Assembly (NCBI GenBank): GCA_002789635.1
Contig: PFTQ01000043.1
Coordinates: 1 to 8,343, forward strand
Length of the DNA: 8,343 nt
Origin: Candidatus Aenigmarchaeota archaeon CG_4_9_14_3_um_filter_37_18
GTDB lineage: Archaea; Aenigmatarchaeota; Aenigmatarchaeia; CG10238-14
Reading direction: 5' to 3'
In this document: positions 1 through 6,104 of the stretch, one piece after another
Position numbering within the stretch: the stretch's first letter is position 1
How the letters are laid out: each line of letters opens with the position of its first letter
The notes under the pieces: model-generated
The model's input: only the letters and a program-made list of their open reading frames with translations
Database searches by the model: none
What the model was told of the DNA's origin: nothing
Program-made: the position numbers and the translations under genes

Positions 1-1
1 T

Positions 2-1165
2 GAAGGCATGAGGTCTGGATTGAACACGATACTGCAGACAACAGACCCTAAAACAGGGAGGAAAATGGAGGAATTGATAGGGATAGGGGTTTACACTGAA
101 AAATCAGAGTTGGATTTCGGGCGAGACAGCAATGGAGATCAGCTTAAAGTAAACGTTTTCAAAGACCTGGAGGAAAGATTGGATGCAATCTACGGCAAAG
201 GAAAGTGGCACCTTGAACTCCCATATCCTGACCTGCCTTTTTATGCGCAGGTTGTGATTGTGGTTGACACTTCTGCTAGTCTATGCGACGATGTTGAAAA
301 CATGAAGAGGCTGCCAGATATTATTAATAACCTCAATGAAATGATAAAGCAAAAATACCCTATCAAAGATAAAGACAAAGACAGGATAACCGCAACTGTT
401 TATATGCTTTCTGGGGGGAATGCTGGATGCTGCGAACCGGATTATGACGGACAGACTTATTTAGGATGCAGCAGATTTGAGGCGAACAAAAGAGAGACAA
501 ATGTCTTTCGATGCAGGAGCATAAACTCATTGGACTGCCCTAGAAGCCTGCGTCCATCTGATAGCCTTCACTGGACAAATGAAGAGGATTGGGGAAGAGG
601 CCTGGCTTGCATCGCTGATAATGGGCCTCCTGAAGGATGGAATGGAGCTTCGACAAAAATAGGGATTATTTTATCTGATGAGCTGAGCACTGGGAACGAA
701 AACCAGCCTGAAGCTCAGGAAGCGAGTTTAGAGTCGGCGATAAACTATGCCAATTCTATCGATATGTTTGTTTTCCCGATTAAGGCGGACACAGGAATTG
801 CCTGCTGCCCTAGCTGTTCGGGCTGCAGATCAGAATGCAATATTTGCGTCTCATATAACGGCGAGCAGACAAGCCTATTCACAGAAAGAACTTGTGCGAT
901 GGATTCAGAGTTGATATCCCATATGGAAGGCTTAATGGCAGGAGTAAACCCGCCAGAATTTAGGCAGGTTTATGAATTAGAAGATTCCACTGAAGTCACA
1001 ACAGCTATATCAGATATAATCAAGGATGTTGCTGAAAGAGAAGTCCCGACAGTAAAACTTGGGGCGCCTATACCCCAGGACAGGAAAGTAAACACAGTGA
1101 CAGTTACCGTTCCCATACCTTTTATCGGGGGTTATACTAACCTTTATCTTTACCAATGGCAATAA
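2..1165 (+). CDS. vWA-domain surface protein, cysteine-rich (5' end missing)
   Basis: The frame is open to the left edge, so the first ATG at 8 may be internal; residues are counted from it. A vWA domain begins near residue 80: a hydrophobic strand leads into D-T-S-A-S (87-91), the DxSxS metal-ion-dependent adhesion site, and a later strand ends in L-S-D-E with Asp224, a likely further metal ligand. The usual MIDAS threonine is not obvious; E-D-W-G-R-G (193-198) lies where it would be expected. Long inserts carry many cysteines, including six within 266-280 (CC-x2-C-x2-C-x3-C-x2-C). vWA domains usually mediate protein-protein contacts, and the cysteines suggest disulfides outside the cell or a bound metal. 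No signal peptide is visible, which fits a missing N-terminus. The next gene starts 9 bases after the stop, so the two are probably co-transcribed. The vWA call is firm; the binding partner is unknown. Confidence 0.8.
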   Translation, partial: EGMRSGLNTILQTTDPKTGRKMEELIGIGVYTEKSELDFGRDSNGDQLKVNVFKDLEERLDAIYGKGKWHLELPYPDLPFYAQVVIVVDTSASLCDDVENMKRLPDIINNLNEMIKQKYPIKDKDKDRITATVYMLSGGNAGCCEPDYDGQTYLGCSRFEANKRETNVFRCRSINSLDCPRSLRPSDSLHWTNEEDWGRGLACIADNGPPEGWNGASTKIGIILSDELSTGNENQPEAQEASLESAINYANSIDMFVFPIKADTGIACCPSCSGCRSECNICVSYNGEQTSLFTERTCAMDSELISHMEGLMAGVNPPEFRQVYELEDSTEVTTAISDIIKDVAEREVPTVKLGAPIPQDRKVNTVTVTVPIPFIGGYTNLYLYQWQ

Positions 1166-1174
1166 GTTGATTGT

Positions 1175-2350
1175 ATGAAAAAAGGGGTTTCATTCTCAGT
1201 CATCCCAATAATCGCTTTACTGGGTGTTCTTGCATTATCAATCTGGGCTGGGTATCAACTATCAATAGGATCCAGCTATAACAAGAGGTATGGGGATGTG
1301 TTCAGCGAGGATCCTTCTGTCTTTAAAATGGAGACTGTGAAGAAAATCCTTGAAGATGGATTGAAGTTTTCCGCCCAGGACGCGTCGCTGGAAATAGCTG
1401 CAAACGGAGGGACAGGCTCAACTACATTCTGGTATTGCGCTTATGAGGACAAAATTCCAACCCCGGAAGAGGTTAAATACCACTTTTCAAACCTAATAAA
1501 AACAAGCTTGAATGCCTATGCCAAGAATTCGAATGCAGGGGATTTGTTTGAGATTAATGTTGATATTCCTGAATATACATGCACTGGCGTTTATGATAAT
1601 GGAGAGAGCAAATGCTCGTCTAGAGACTCATCCGAATGCGAAGACTTCTGGGTAACAGCAACAGGAAATTCCCAAATAATCCTTAAGGAGCCGAATGTTT
1701 TGAAGGAGGATGACAGCATATCCGCAATTATTCCCCAGAATAGGTTTTGGTGGATTTACTATAGGCTGTATGATGATTACAATGGGAATTCAGTCCATGA
1801 GCAGATACAAAATAGTGTGTGTGTTCCAGGAGAAAGCATTAATCGAGGAGAGGTCAGAGGCAGAATAGAAAGCGCTTTGAATGAAGTTTGCCGAAGATAC
1901 GAAAATTCTGTTCTTGACGGGTATGTTGACTGCTCGTATGAGATAGATTGTTTTTTTGAAATGGACGGGAGCAGAAACTGCCTGAACACTTTATGCAGCA
2001 GGGAGCCATTCAATGAAGAGTTATGCGATTCACCGGAAGTTGTGAGGGTAGCTGGCAAAACAAATGACAATGATGTGGAAAAAGTATTTTTCCAAGATTG
2101 CACTCCATACAGGGAGGATCACAGCTATTCCGACACTGACTGGCTGAGGTTTAGGATAGTGTTAAAGGACAGCAAATATAACATCCCATCAATGAGCAAA
2201 GACCTAAAAAACCTTGTCTGGAAAATACAGGGAGCTATTATAATAGATTATAATCAGTGCCCGATCGAATGGACAGTCAATATAGACCCATGCTCGGGGG
2301 GGTCAAATGAACTGCCAGGCGGAGTAACCCCTGAACCGCCGCCTTACTAA
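1175..2350 (+). CDS. Single-span membrane protein with cysteine-rich outer domain
   Basis: A 391-residue protein of a family I do not recognise. The N-terminus has two lysines, then a hydrophobic span at about residues 9-29, which should anchor it with the remainder outside the cell. The K-K-G-V-S-F-S start resembles a prepilin-like signal but lacks the Glu at +5 that marks a true class III signal. The outer part holds 14 cysteines (for example 88, 136, 147, 155, 216, 239, 253, 259, 269, 274, 284, 309, 362, 373), an even number that would suit disulfide pairing. The end is proline-rich (P-E-P-P-P-Y). The ATG lies 9 bases after the upstream vWA gene with a weak GTTGAT-like sequence before it, which supports translation from a shared transcript. 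Likely a partner of the vWA and pilin-like proteins in a surface structure; this is inferred from position and similar composition only. Confidence 0.8.
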   Translation: MKKGVSFSVIPIIALLGVLALSIWAGYQLSIGSSYNKRYGDVFSEDPSVFKMETVKKILEDGLKFSAQDASLEIAANGGTGSTTFWYCAYEDKIPTPEEVKYHFSNLIKTSLNAYAKNSNAGDLFEINVDIPEYTCTGVYDNGESKCSSRDSSECEDFWVTATGNSQIILKEPNVLKEDDSISAIIPQNRFWWIYYRLYDDYNGNSVHEQIQNSVCVPGESINRGEVRGRIESALNEVCRRYENSVLDGYVDCSYEIDCFFEMDGSRNCLNTLCSREPFNEELCDSPEVVRVAGKTNDNDVEKVFFQDCTPYREDHSYSDTDWLRFRIVLKDSKYNIPSMSKDLKNLVWKIQGAIIIDYNQCPIEWTVNIDPCSGGSNELPGGVTPEPPPY

Positions 2351-2411
2351 TCTACGGTTAAGAAGGAAAACAATAAAAAGGTAGAAATTAATTTTATATG
2401 TGAGTGAAATC

Positions 2412-3377
2412 ATGGCAAAAGCTAAAAAAGCGCAGATGTCATTGGAGATGATTATTGGGTTATTGATTCTGCTTGTTGTAGCTGTTGTTGTTATTAGGAT
2501 ATTTATAACCAGCTTTAAGCAGGACCCGCAAAAAACATTTGAATCAACAATTAAAGAAATGAATTTCAAGAGCGACTGCGACAACATCTGCAGCGACTAC
2601 AAAAATAGCGGCACAAGAGCGGCTTTGGCAAAGTTTTGCTACACTAAGATGATAGGCGACCCTGACTTGAATAAAAACGGCCTAATAGATAAATACCAGT
2701 CAATGACAAAAGTTCTTGAGATATGCGAGGATAGCGTCTATTGCTTTCATGTGACTAAATGCGAGACAGAATCCGGGGTTATAGATTGGAGCGACTGCAG
2801 GGAAGCTACCTGCGAAGCTTATAGGGAAGTTTATCCTGACAATATGAATAAAGTCGACAAAAAAGTTACTGAATTGTTTAATCTAGGAAGCTGCAAAGGC
2901 ATCAAGAATGATGAGGATTGGATTAAATTATACTTTAATCAAGGCGATAATCAACCATGCAGCAACCCCCCTGGCAGTTTTGAAATAGCTCTAGAGAATT
3001 GTAAATATGATCCAGATGGAGCAGATAATGATATAGCAACAACAGCTGATAACTGGAATCTCAAATGCGATATTACAGCGGATTCATTAAAAGGTGAATG
3101 CGGTGCAAACAACGGGAGAATGTGGTTAATTATACAAAAAGACACATCAGCTCGAACTGACTTAAGAACAGCATTACCATGTTTAGGAAGTGTAGGTGGA
3201 ACAATATCAGTTAATGATGTTACCAACAAACTTGAAGCTAAACTTGAAATTTTAGATGGTAATGAACCAGTACCAGGTGCTAATGGTAAATATTCTTTTG
3301 TTTATACATGTATGTCAAAATGTGATACAGGAGCCTTTCCGATAGGTGGAGAGGAAATCTTCGCAGATCCTGTGTAA
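2412..3377 (+). CDS. Pilin-like protein with class III signal peptide
   Basis: The N-terminus is a textbook archaeal class III signal: a short lysine-rich leader ending K-K-A, then Q-M-S-L-E with Gln at +1 and Glu at +5, then an unbroken hydrophobic helix of about 22 residues. The EppA-type prepilin peptidase would cut between Ala7 and Gln8, leaving the helix as the assembly core or anchor. The mature part of about 280 residues is far longer than a minimal pilin and has 16 cysteines. I chose ATG 2412 because it leaves a normal short leader; an in-frame GTG at 2400 would add only four residues. A TTTTATAT sequence at 2392-2399 is too close to this start to serve it as a normal TATA box, so expression from the upstream genes is likely. 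The last 130 or so codons differ in base use from the first part. Pilin, adhesin or pseudopilin-like subunit are all possible. Confidence 0.85.
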   Translation: MAKAKKAQMSLEMIIGLLILLVVAVVVIRIFITSFKQDPQKTFESTIKEMNFKSDCDNICSDYKNSGTRAALAKFCYTKMIGDPDLNKNGLIDKYQSMTKVLEICEDSVYCFHVTKCETESGVIDWSDCREATCEAYREVYPDNMNKVDKKVTELFNLGSCKGIKNDEDWIKLYFNQGDNQPCSNPPGSFEIALENCKYDPDGADNDIATTADNWNLKCDITADSLKGECGANNGRMWLIIQKDTSARTDLRTALPCLGSVGGTISVNDVTNKLEAKLEILDGNEPVPGANGKYSFVYTCMSKCDTGAFPIGGEEIFADPV

Positions 3378-3380
3378 CCT

Positions 3381-3388
3381 TTTTATAT
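3381..3388 (+). promoter_or_regulatory. TATA box for rnpB
   Basis: TTTTATAT centred about 28 bases before the first paired base of RNase P RNA (3413), which is the usual archaeal box A to start-site spacing. A pyrimidine-rich stretch (3389-3412) follows and may also end transcription of the upstream pilin-like gene. Confidence 0.65.
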
Positions 3389-3412
3389 CCTTTTCTTCCT
3401 ATTATTTCCTTT

Positions 3413-3628
3413 AGGGTGAGCTGGTTAGATAGCTTCGCCTTGCTTTCAAAGGCAGGGTGAGGAATTTCCATCCATGGAGGAAAAGACGCTGAGAAGCTGG
3501 CTCTTGATATCAGAAACGATACCTTCGGGATGAAACGGATCAAGGGCTTCCGATGAAATGCAAGCCGATAAGGCGCTTAGACGAATGCTATCTTAAAAAC
3601 AGAAGATGGGATAAAACCGGCACACCCT
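3413..3628 (+). ncRNA. rnpB: RNase P RNA, archaeal type, compact
   Basis: The catalytic RNA that removes 5' leaders from pre-tRNAs. The ends pair as helix P1: AGGGTG-A-GCTGGTT (3413-3426) with AACCGGC-A-CACCCT (3615-3628), 13 pairs around one A-A mismatch, including one G-U pair. The conserved regions follow in order: GAGGAATTTCC (3459-3469, CR-I), CAGAAACGATACC (3511-3523), GATGAAACGG, GCAAGCCGATAAGGCG (3560-3575), GACGAATGC, and ACAGAAGATGGGATAA (3599-3614, CR-V). CR-I with the following CATC pairs with GATGGGA of CR-V to make P4/P5. CTTGAT (3503-3508) pairs with ATCAAG (3539-3544) and encloses a tiny UUCG-capped hairpin at 3522-3529 where archaeal RNAs usually have a longer P12. At about 216 bases it is shorter than typical type A RNAs, mainly in the specificity domain. 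It has its own TATA box and is followed by a T-rich stretch (3631-3641). Confidence 0.92.
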
Positions 3629-3683
3629 AATTACTTTTCTTGATGGAGTGGATTATTTAAGTTTTACGTTGCATGTATTTGGT

Positions 3684-3977
3684 ATGACTCCACCAGCTAC
3701 TTTGATACTTAGCGGGAATGTATCACACCTCCCTGGCTTTACCCATGATTATAGGGATCATCTAGGTAGTGTAAGTGTTGGGCATGAATTTGGGACTTTA
3801 AGAGAGATTCTAGAACGTTATCAAGAACGGGCCGGAAATAAAGGACTAGATCTTGAGGTGGAAGGTTATGAAAGAGGTTTTGGAACTACTGAACCGCTCG
3901 GTAGAGAAGATATTATAGAACTAAAGACGTTGTGTAAAGACTTGGGTATTTCTTATTCAAAACTCACACCCTGGTAA
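3684..3977 (+). CDS. Small hypothetical protein
   Basis: A protein of 97 residues with no family I recognise. It reads like a real soluble protein: a short beta-like start (A-T-L-I-L-S-G-N), a charged amphipathic helix (L-R-E-I-L-E-R-Y-Q-E-R) and a second helix (R-E-D-I-I-E-L-K-T-L-C-K-D-L-G) near the C-terminus. I chose ATG 3684 because an ATTTAA box at 3654-3659 lies about 27 bases ahead, which would give an almost leaderless message. An in-frame GTG at 3648 would add 12 residues and begin only 20 bases after rnpB. It lies between rnpB and the Sec61-beta gene, which does not suggest a function. A spurious reading frame remains possible. Confidence 0.5.
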   Translation: MTPPATLILSGNVSHLPGFTHDYRDHLGSVSVGHEFGTLREILERYQERAGNKGLDLEVEGYERGFGTTEPLGREDIIELKTLCKDLGISYSKLTPW

Positions 3978-3998
3978 AAAAAACAGACGATAACTAAC

Positions 3999-4006
3999 TT
4001 TTATAT
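3999..4006 (+). promoter_or_regulatory. TATA box for the Sec61-beta gene
   Basis: TTTTATAT, the same eight bases as before rnpB, about 35 bases before the ATG at 4037. Transcription would start near 4028-4030 and leave a leader of under 10 bases carrying only a GGT before the start codon. Confidence 0.55.
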
Positions 4007-4036
4007 TCTTATCCCCTTAATTAATTGTTGGTAATC

Positions 4037-4195
4037 ATGGCAAAAGACTCAAAAACAAGAATGCCGTCAGGAATGGCTGGTCTGGTAAGGTATGATGAAG
4101 AATTGAAGGAAGCGCCGAAGCTTAAGCCTAAGTGGGTAATAGCTTTTGCCGGCGGGCTGATAGTGATAGAAGTTATCCTGAAGTTTTTGGGCTAG
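4037..4195 (+). CDS. secG: Preprotein translocase subunit Sec61-beta (archaeal SecG)
   Basis: A 52-residue single-span protein, the usual size for archaeal Sec61-beta, the small non-essential-type subunit that sits beside SecY and SecE in the protein-export channel. The family pattern is clear: a polar N-terminus with M-P-S-G-M-A-G-L-V-R-Y (9-19), an acidic stretch D-E-E, a lysine/proline segment K-L-K-P-K-W, then one membrane helix at about residues 33-51 (hydrophobic from W33 to the F-L-G end). The protein would be tail-anchored with its N-terminus in the cytoplasm. The ATG has a TATA box 35 bases ahead. The following gene begins 30 bases after the stop. This is one of the stronger signs that the window is archaeal. 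Confidence 0.93.
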   Translation: MAKDSKTRMPSGMAGLVRYDEELKEAPKLKPKWVIAFAGGLIVIEVILKFLG

Positions 4196-4225
4196 TTTTT
4201 ATTTCTGTTTCACCTAATTATTCCT

Positions 4226-5023
4226 ATGTCTGTTTGGATAGGCACTGGCGGGTCTCCTATATCATCAAAGGAAAGATCTACTCTGGGGGGGCTGGAAAGA
4301 ATTCATGAGCTCGGGTTAAATTGTTTAGAAGTGGAATTCGTGCATGGGGTTAGTATGGGAGAGAACCTAGCGAAGCAAGTAGGAGAGCTTGCAAAGAAAC
4401 TGAAAATTAGATTGTCAATCCACGCTCCTTACTACATCAACCTTACATCAATAGAAAAAGAAAAGATTAAAGCAAGCAAGAAAAGAATAATTGAATCCTG
4501 CGAGCGCGGACATAGCATGGGAGCAGAAATAGTCGTGTTCCACCCTGCATATTACGGGAAATTAAAAGCAGAGGAATGTTACCAGCTTGTCAAAAAAGAA
4601 TGCGAAGATATGGCTGGCAAATTAAAGGAGAAAGGAATTGATGTTCTTTTAGGAGTGGAGACAACAGGCAAGCACACACAATTCGGAACAATAGATGAAT
4701 GCGTGAGGCTGGCAAAAGAAGTGAAAGGCTGCGGTGTATGCGTGGACTGGTCTCATATTTACGCTAGAAATCAAGGGAAAATTAATTTTGGTGAAGTTAT
4801 TGATAAAGTTCTTACTCTGAAGAATAAGCATATTCACAGCCACTTTTCTGGAATCAACTTCAGCATGAAAGGCGAGAAGAATCATCTGACACTTGACAGC
4901 GGGCAGCCTAAGTACGATAGCCTTGCGAAGGAAATTCAATCCCGCAAGTTGGATATTACTTTGATTTCCGAGAGTCCTAACCTTGAGGAAGATGCGCTGA
5001 AATTGAAGAGTATGATTGGTTAG
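4226..5023 (+). CDS. nfo: Endonuclease IV-like TIM-barrel protein (AP endonuclease family 2)
   Basis: A 265-residue TIM-barrel protein of the xylose isomerase-like/endonuclease IV group. Metal-ligand positions of E. coli Nfo can be followed: His66 in S-I-H-A-P, His106 in V-F-H-P, Glu145 in G-V-E-T-T, Asp174 and His177 in V-D-W-S-H, His204 in I-H-S-H-F, His220 in K-N-H-L, and Glu249 in S-E-S-P. The Asp two residues before the last His (Asp229 in E. coli) is replaced by Lys218, so the third metal site is altered. Family members cut DNA at abasic sites in base excision repair. Length is slightly under that of bacterial Nfo (about 280). A TTTTTATTT stretch right after the Sec61-beta stop could act as its TATA box, giving a nearly leaderless message. 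A related sugar-isomerase-type activity cannot be excluded because of the altered ligand. Confidence 0.82.
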   Translation: MSVWIGTGGSPISSKERSTLGGLERIHELGLNCLEVEFVHGVSMGENLAKQVGELAKKLKIRLSIHAPYYINLTSIEKEKIKASKKRIIESCERGHSMGAEIVVFHPAYYGKLKAEECYQLVKKECEDMAGKLKEKGIDVLLGVETTGKHTQFGTIDECVRLAKEVKGCGVCVDWSHIYARNQGKINFGEVIDKVLTLKNKHIHSHFSGINFSMKGEKNHLTLDSGQPKYDSLAKEIQSRKLDITLISESPNLEEDALKLKSMIG

Positions 5024-5098
5024 CGCGTTGCTTGCTCAAGTGTAGACGCCAATTTCGAAATATTAACCAATTGAATTGTAGATGCGTTTCAGTGATTA

Positions 5099-5716
5099 AT
5101 GATGTCCAAATACATGTACATAGACGAAAGCGGTGACCTGGGAATAAAGGGCTCGAAATATTTAGTTCTCTCGGCTTTGCTTGTCGATAAACCAGAATAT
5201 CTTGATAGGATCATTAAAAATATGAGAAGAAACAAATTCAAAAAACAGCTTAAAAAAGCATGCGAAATAAAAGCCAATAAATCCTCCCCTGAATTAAGAA
5301 AATATATGCTGAAGAAATTGAATGAGGTTAAAGGCGTGAAAATATTTTACATGGTTCTTGAGAAGAAAAAATTATTCAGTGAATTTTTAAAAGACAATAA
5401 GCACAAACTCTACAATTACGTTGCTGGAAAATTGGCTCAAAATATAGTTCTCAACCAGGAAGATGTTATAATCAAGATAGACAAGTCAAAAGGGAAGCAT
5501 TTGCTTAGAAAGGATTTTAATGAATATTTCGAGAAGAAATTGAAGATGAAGTCAAAAATACTAAAGATAGGCATAGAACATAGTTATTCCCATTGTTGGT
5601 CAGGATTACAGTTTGCCGACCTCTTATCGTGGTCTTGTTTCCAAAAGTTTGAGCATGGCAATAGTGAATATGTGGATATTATTGAAGCCGACCAGGAAGT
5701 ATATCATGTTTGGTAA
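5099..5716 (+). CDS. DUF3800 protein, putative RNase H-fold nuclease
   Basis: A 205-residue protein with both DUF3800 hallmarks: an N-terminal strand ending in Y-I-D-E-S-G-D (7-13) and a C-terminal L-Q-F-A-D-L-L-S-W (170-178). Asp9, Asp174 and perhaps Asp128 in I-K-I-D-K-S-K would be the acidic metal ligands of an RNase H-like fold; Glu56 may also contribute. DUF3800 is widespread in bacteria and archaea, often near mobile or defence genes, but its activity is not well established. The middle is lysine-rich and basic, which suits nucleic-acid binding. The gene opens with two adjacent ATGs; GTGAT at 5092-5096 would serve the second (5102) well. An AT-rich AAATATTA at about 5058-5065 may be the TATA box. 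No partner gene is obvious: the next supported gene is about 390 bases away. Confidence 0.82.
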   Translation: MMSKYMYIDESGDLGIKGSKYLVLSALLVDKPEYLDRIIKNMRRNKFKKQLKKACEIKANKSSPELRKYMLKKLNEVKGVKIFYMVLEKKKLFSEFLKDNKHKLYNYVAGKLAQNIVLNQEDVIIKIDKSKGKHLLRKDFNEYFEKKLKMKSKILKIGIEHSYSHCWSGLQFADLLSWSCFQKFEHGNSEYVDIIEADQEVYHVW

Positions 5717-5728
5717 GAATATACAGAA

Positions 5729-5774
5729 CCTAAAAGCACTGAAACATGCACCTCAAGGTACACTGACTTTTAGG
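5729..5774. repeat. Inverted repeat downstream of the DUF3800 gene
   Basis: CCTAAAAG (5729-5736) and CTTTTAGG (5767-5774) form a perfect 8-bp stem. Inside lies a smaller palindrome, ACCT-CA-AGGT (5750-5759), so the whole could fold as a two-step stem-loop. CACTGA also appears twice, just inside each arm. It begins 12 bases after the DUF3800 stop and may mark the transcript end, a protein-binding site or an insertion scar. Confidence 0.5.
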
Positions 5775-5918
5775 CTTTACCTGTGATTATTATATACAAA
5801 TGTAAAATATATAAGTTTGTTTTTGGTCGATTTTGCCTTGCTCCAGTGCAGATGGTAATAATGCTGCTGGTAGTGGTTGTTGGAGTAATGGCTTCTTTTT
5901 GTGCACAGTTCCTCGCAC
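5775..5918. other. Intergenic stretch with G/T-rich tract, no supported gene
   Basis: After an AT-rich part with TATA-like sequences (TATATA at about 5790-5814), the + strand from about 5849 to 5900 is rich in GGT, TGG and GTT. An unstarted frame from 5815 to 5952 can be read (it includes A-D-G-N-N-A-A-G-S-G-C-W-S-N-G), but there is no ATG or GTG start and it runs into the repeat at 5919-5954. It may be a decayed gene end or low-complexity DNA. Confidence 0.4.
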
Positions 5919-5954
5919 GTTCGTCGCTTCGCTCCTCATACTCACTTCGTGAGC
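5919..5954 (-). repeat. GC-rich hairpin repeat, copy 1 (minus orientation)
   Basis: Read on the minus strand, the core GGCTCAC-GAA-GTGAG...CGAAC matches copy 2 (7418-7453 on the plus strand) at 29 of 36 positions without gaps. The first hairpin, CTCAC-GAA-GTGAG, is preserved; the second is weakened by mismatches. The similarity fades out over about 10 bases either side. It lies in an AT-rich setting and is the left boundary of the island with the two unknown membrane genes. Confidence 0.7.
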
Positions 5955-6041
5955 CTCCTTGAAAAGTTGATGTGAACTCGAGTAGCTTGGCTGTTAAGAA
6001 AATGTCCAAGTTGATTATCTAGTTTACATATTATTTTGTTG

Positions 6042-6049
6042 ATATTTAT
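6042..6049 (+). promoter_or_regulatory. TATA-like box upstream of the two-gene island
   Basis: ATATTTAT about 26 bases before 6070-6072, which would place transcription start at the in-frame ATG 6072 rather than at ATG 6105. The region is AT-rich, so a chance match is possible. Confidence 0.35.
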
Positions 6050-6104
6050 TTCTTAGGATCAAATTAGTGTTATGAATATTAAGAAACTAGAAAGATTGGG
6101 ATAA

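Noticed and set aside
1777..2103. A 108-codon minus-strand frame inside the single-span membrane protein gene
   Set aside because: It is wholly antisense to a better-supported gene, has no domain and no promoter.
2392..2399. TTTTATAT as the promoter of the pilin-like gene
   Set aside because: It is only 13 bases before the chosen ATG, so transcription would begin after the start codon; likely a chance match or unused.
2303..2587. A minus-strand frame with hydrophobic runs over the start of the pilin-like gene
   Set aside because: The hydrophobicity reflects the opposite strand of the pilin membrane helix; the class III signal on the plus strand is decisive.
3280..3543. A minus-strand frame across the pilin 3' end and rnpB
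   Set aside because: It overlaps a strongly supported RNA gene and a coding end, with no domain.
4649..4939. A minus-strand frame of 96 codons inside the endonuclease IV-like gene
   Set aside because: It is an antisense shadow of conserved coding sequence with no features of its own.
5024..5098. Possible tRNA or small RNA between the endonuclease and DUF3800 genes
   Set aside because: No cloverleaf, T-loop or paired ends could be found; only a loose TGTAGAYGC similarity at two points.
5815..5952. A plus-strand frame with a Gly/Asn/Ser-rich cysteine-containing stretch
   Set aside because: There is no ATG or GTG start, the composition is low complexity, and the frame ends inside the repeat.
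5770..6009. A minus-strand reading frame of 79 codons across repeat copy 1
   Set aside because: Its middle is simply the repeat translated, it has no recognisable domain or ribosome site, and the rest is low complexity. It might be a decayed gene end but is not supported as a gene.
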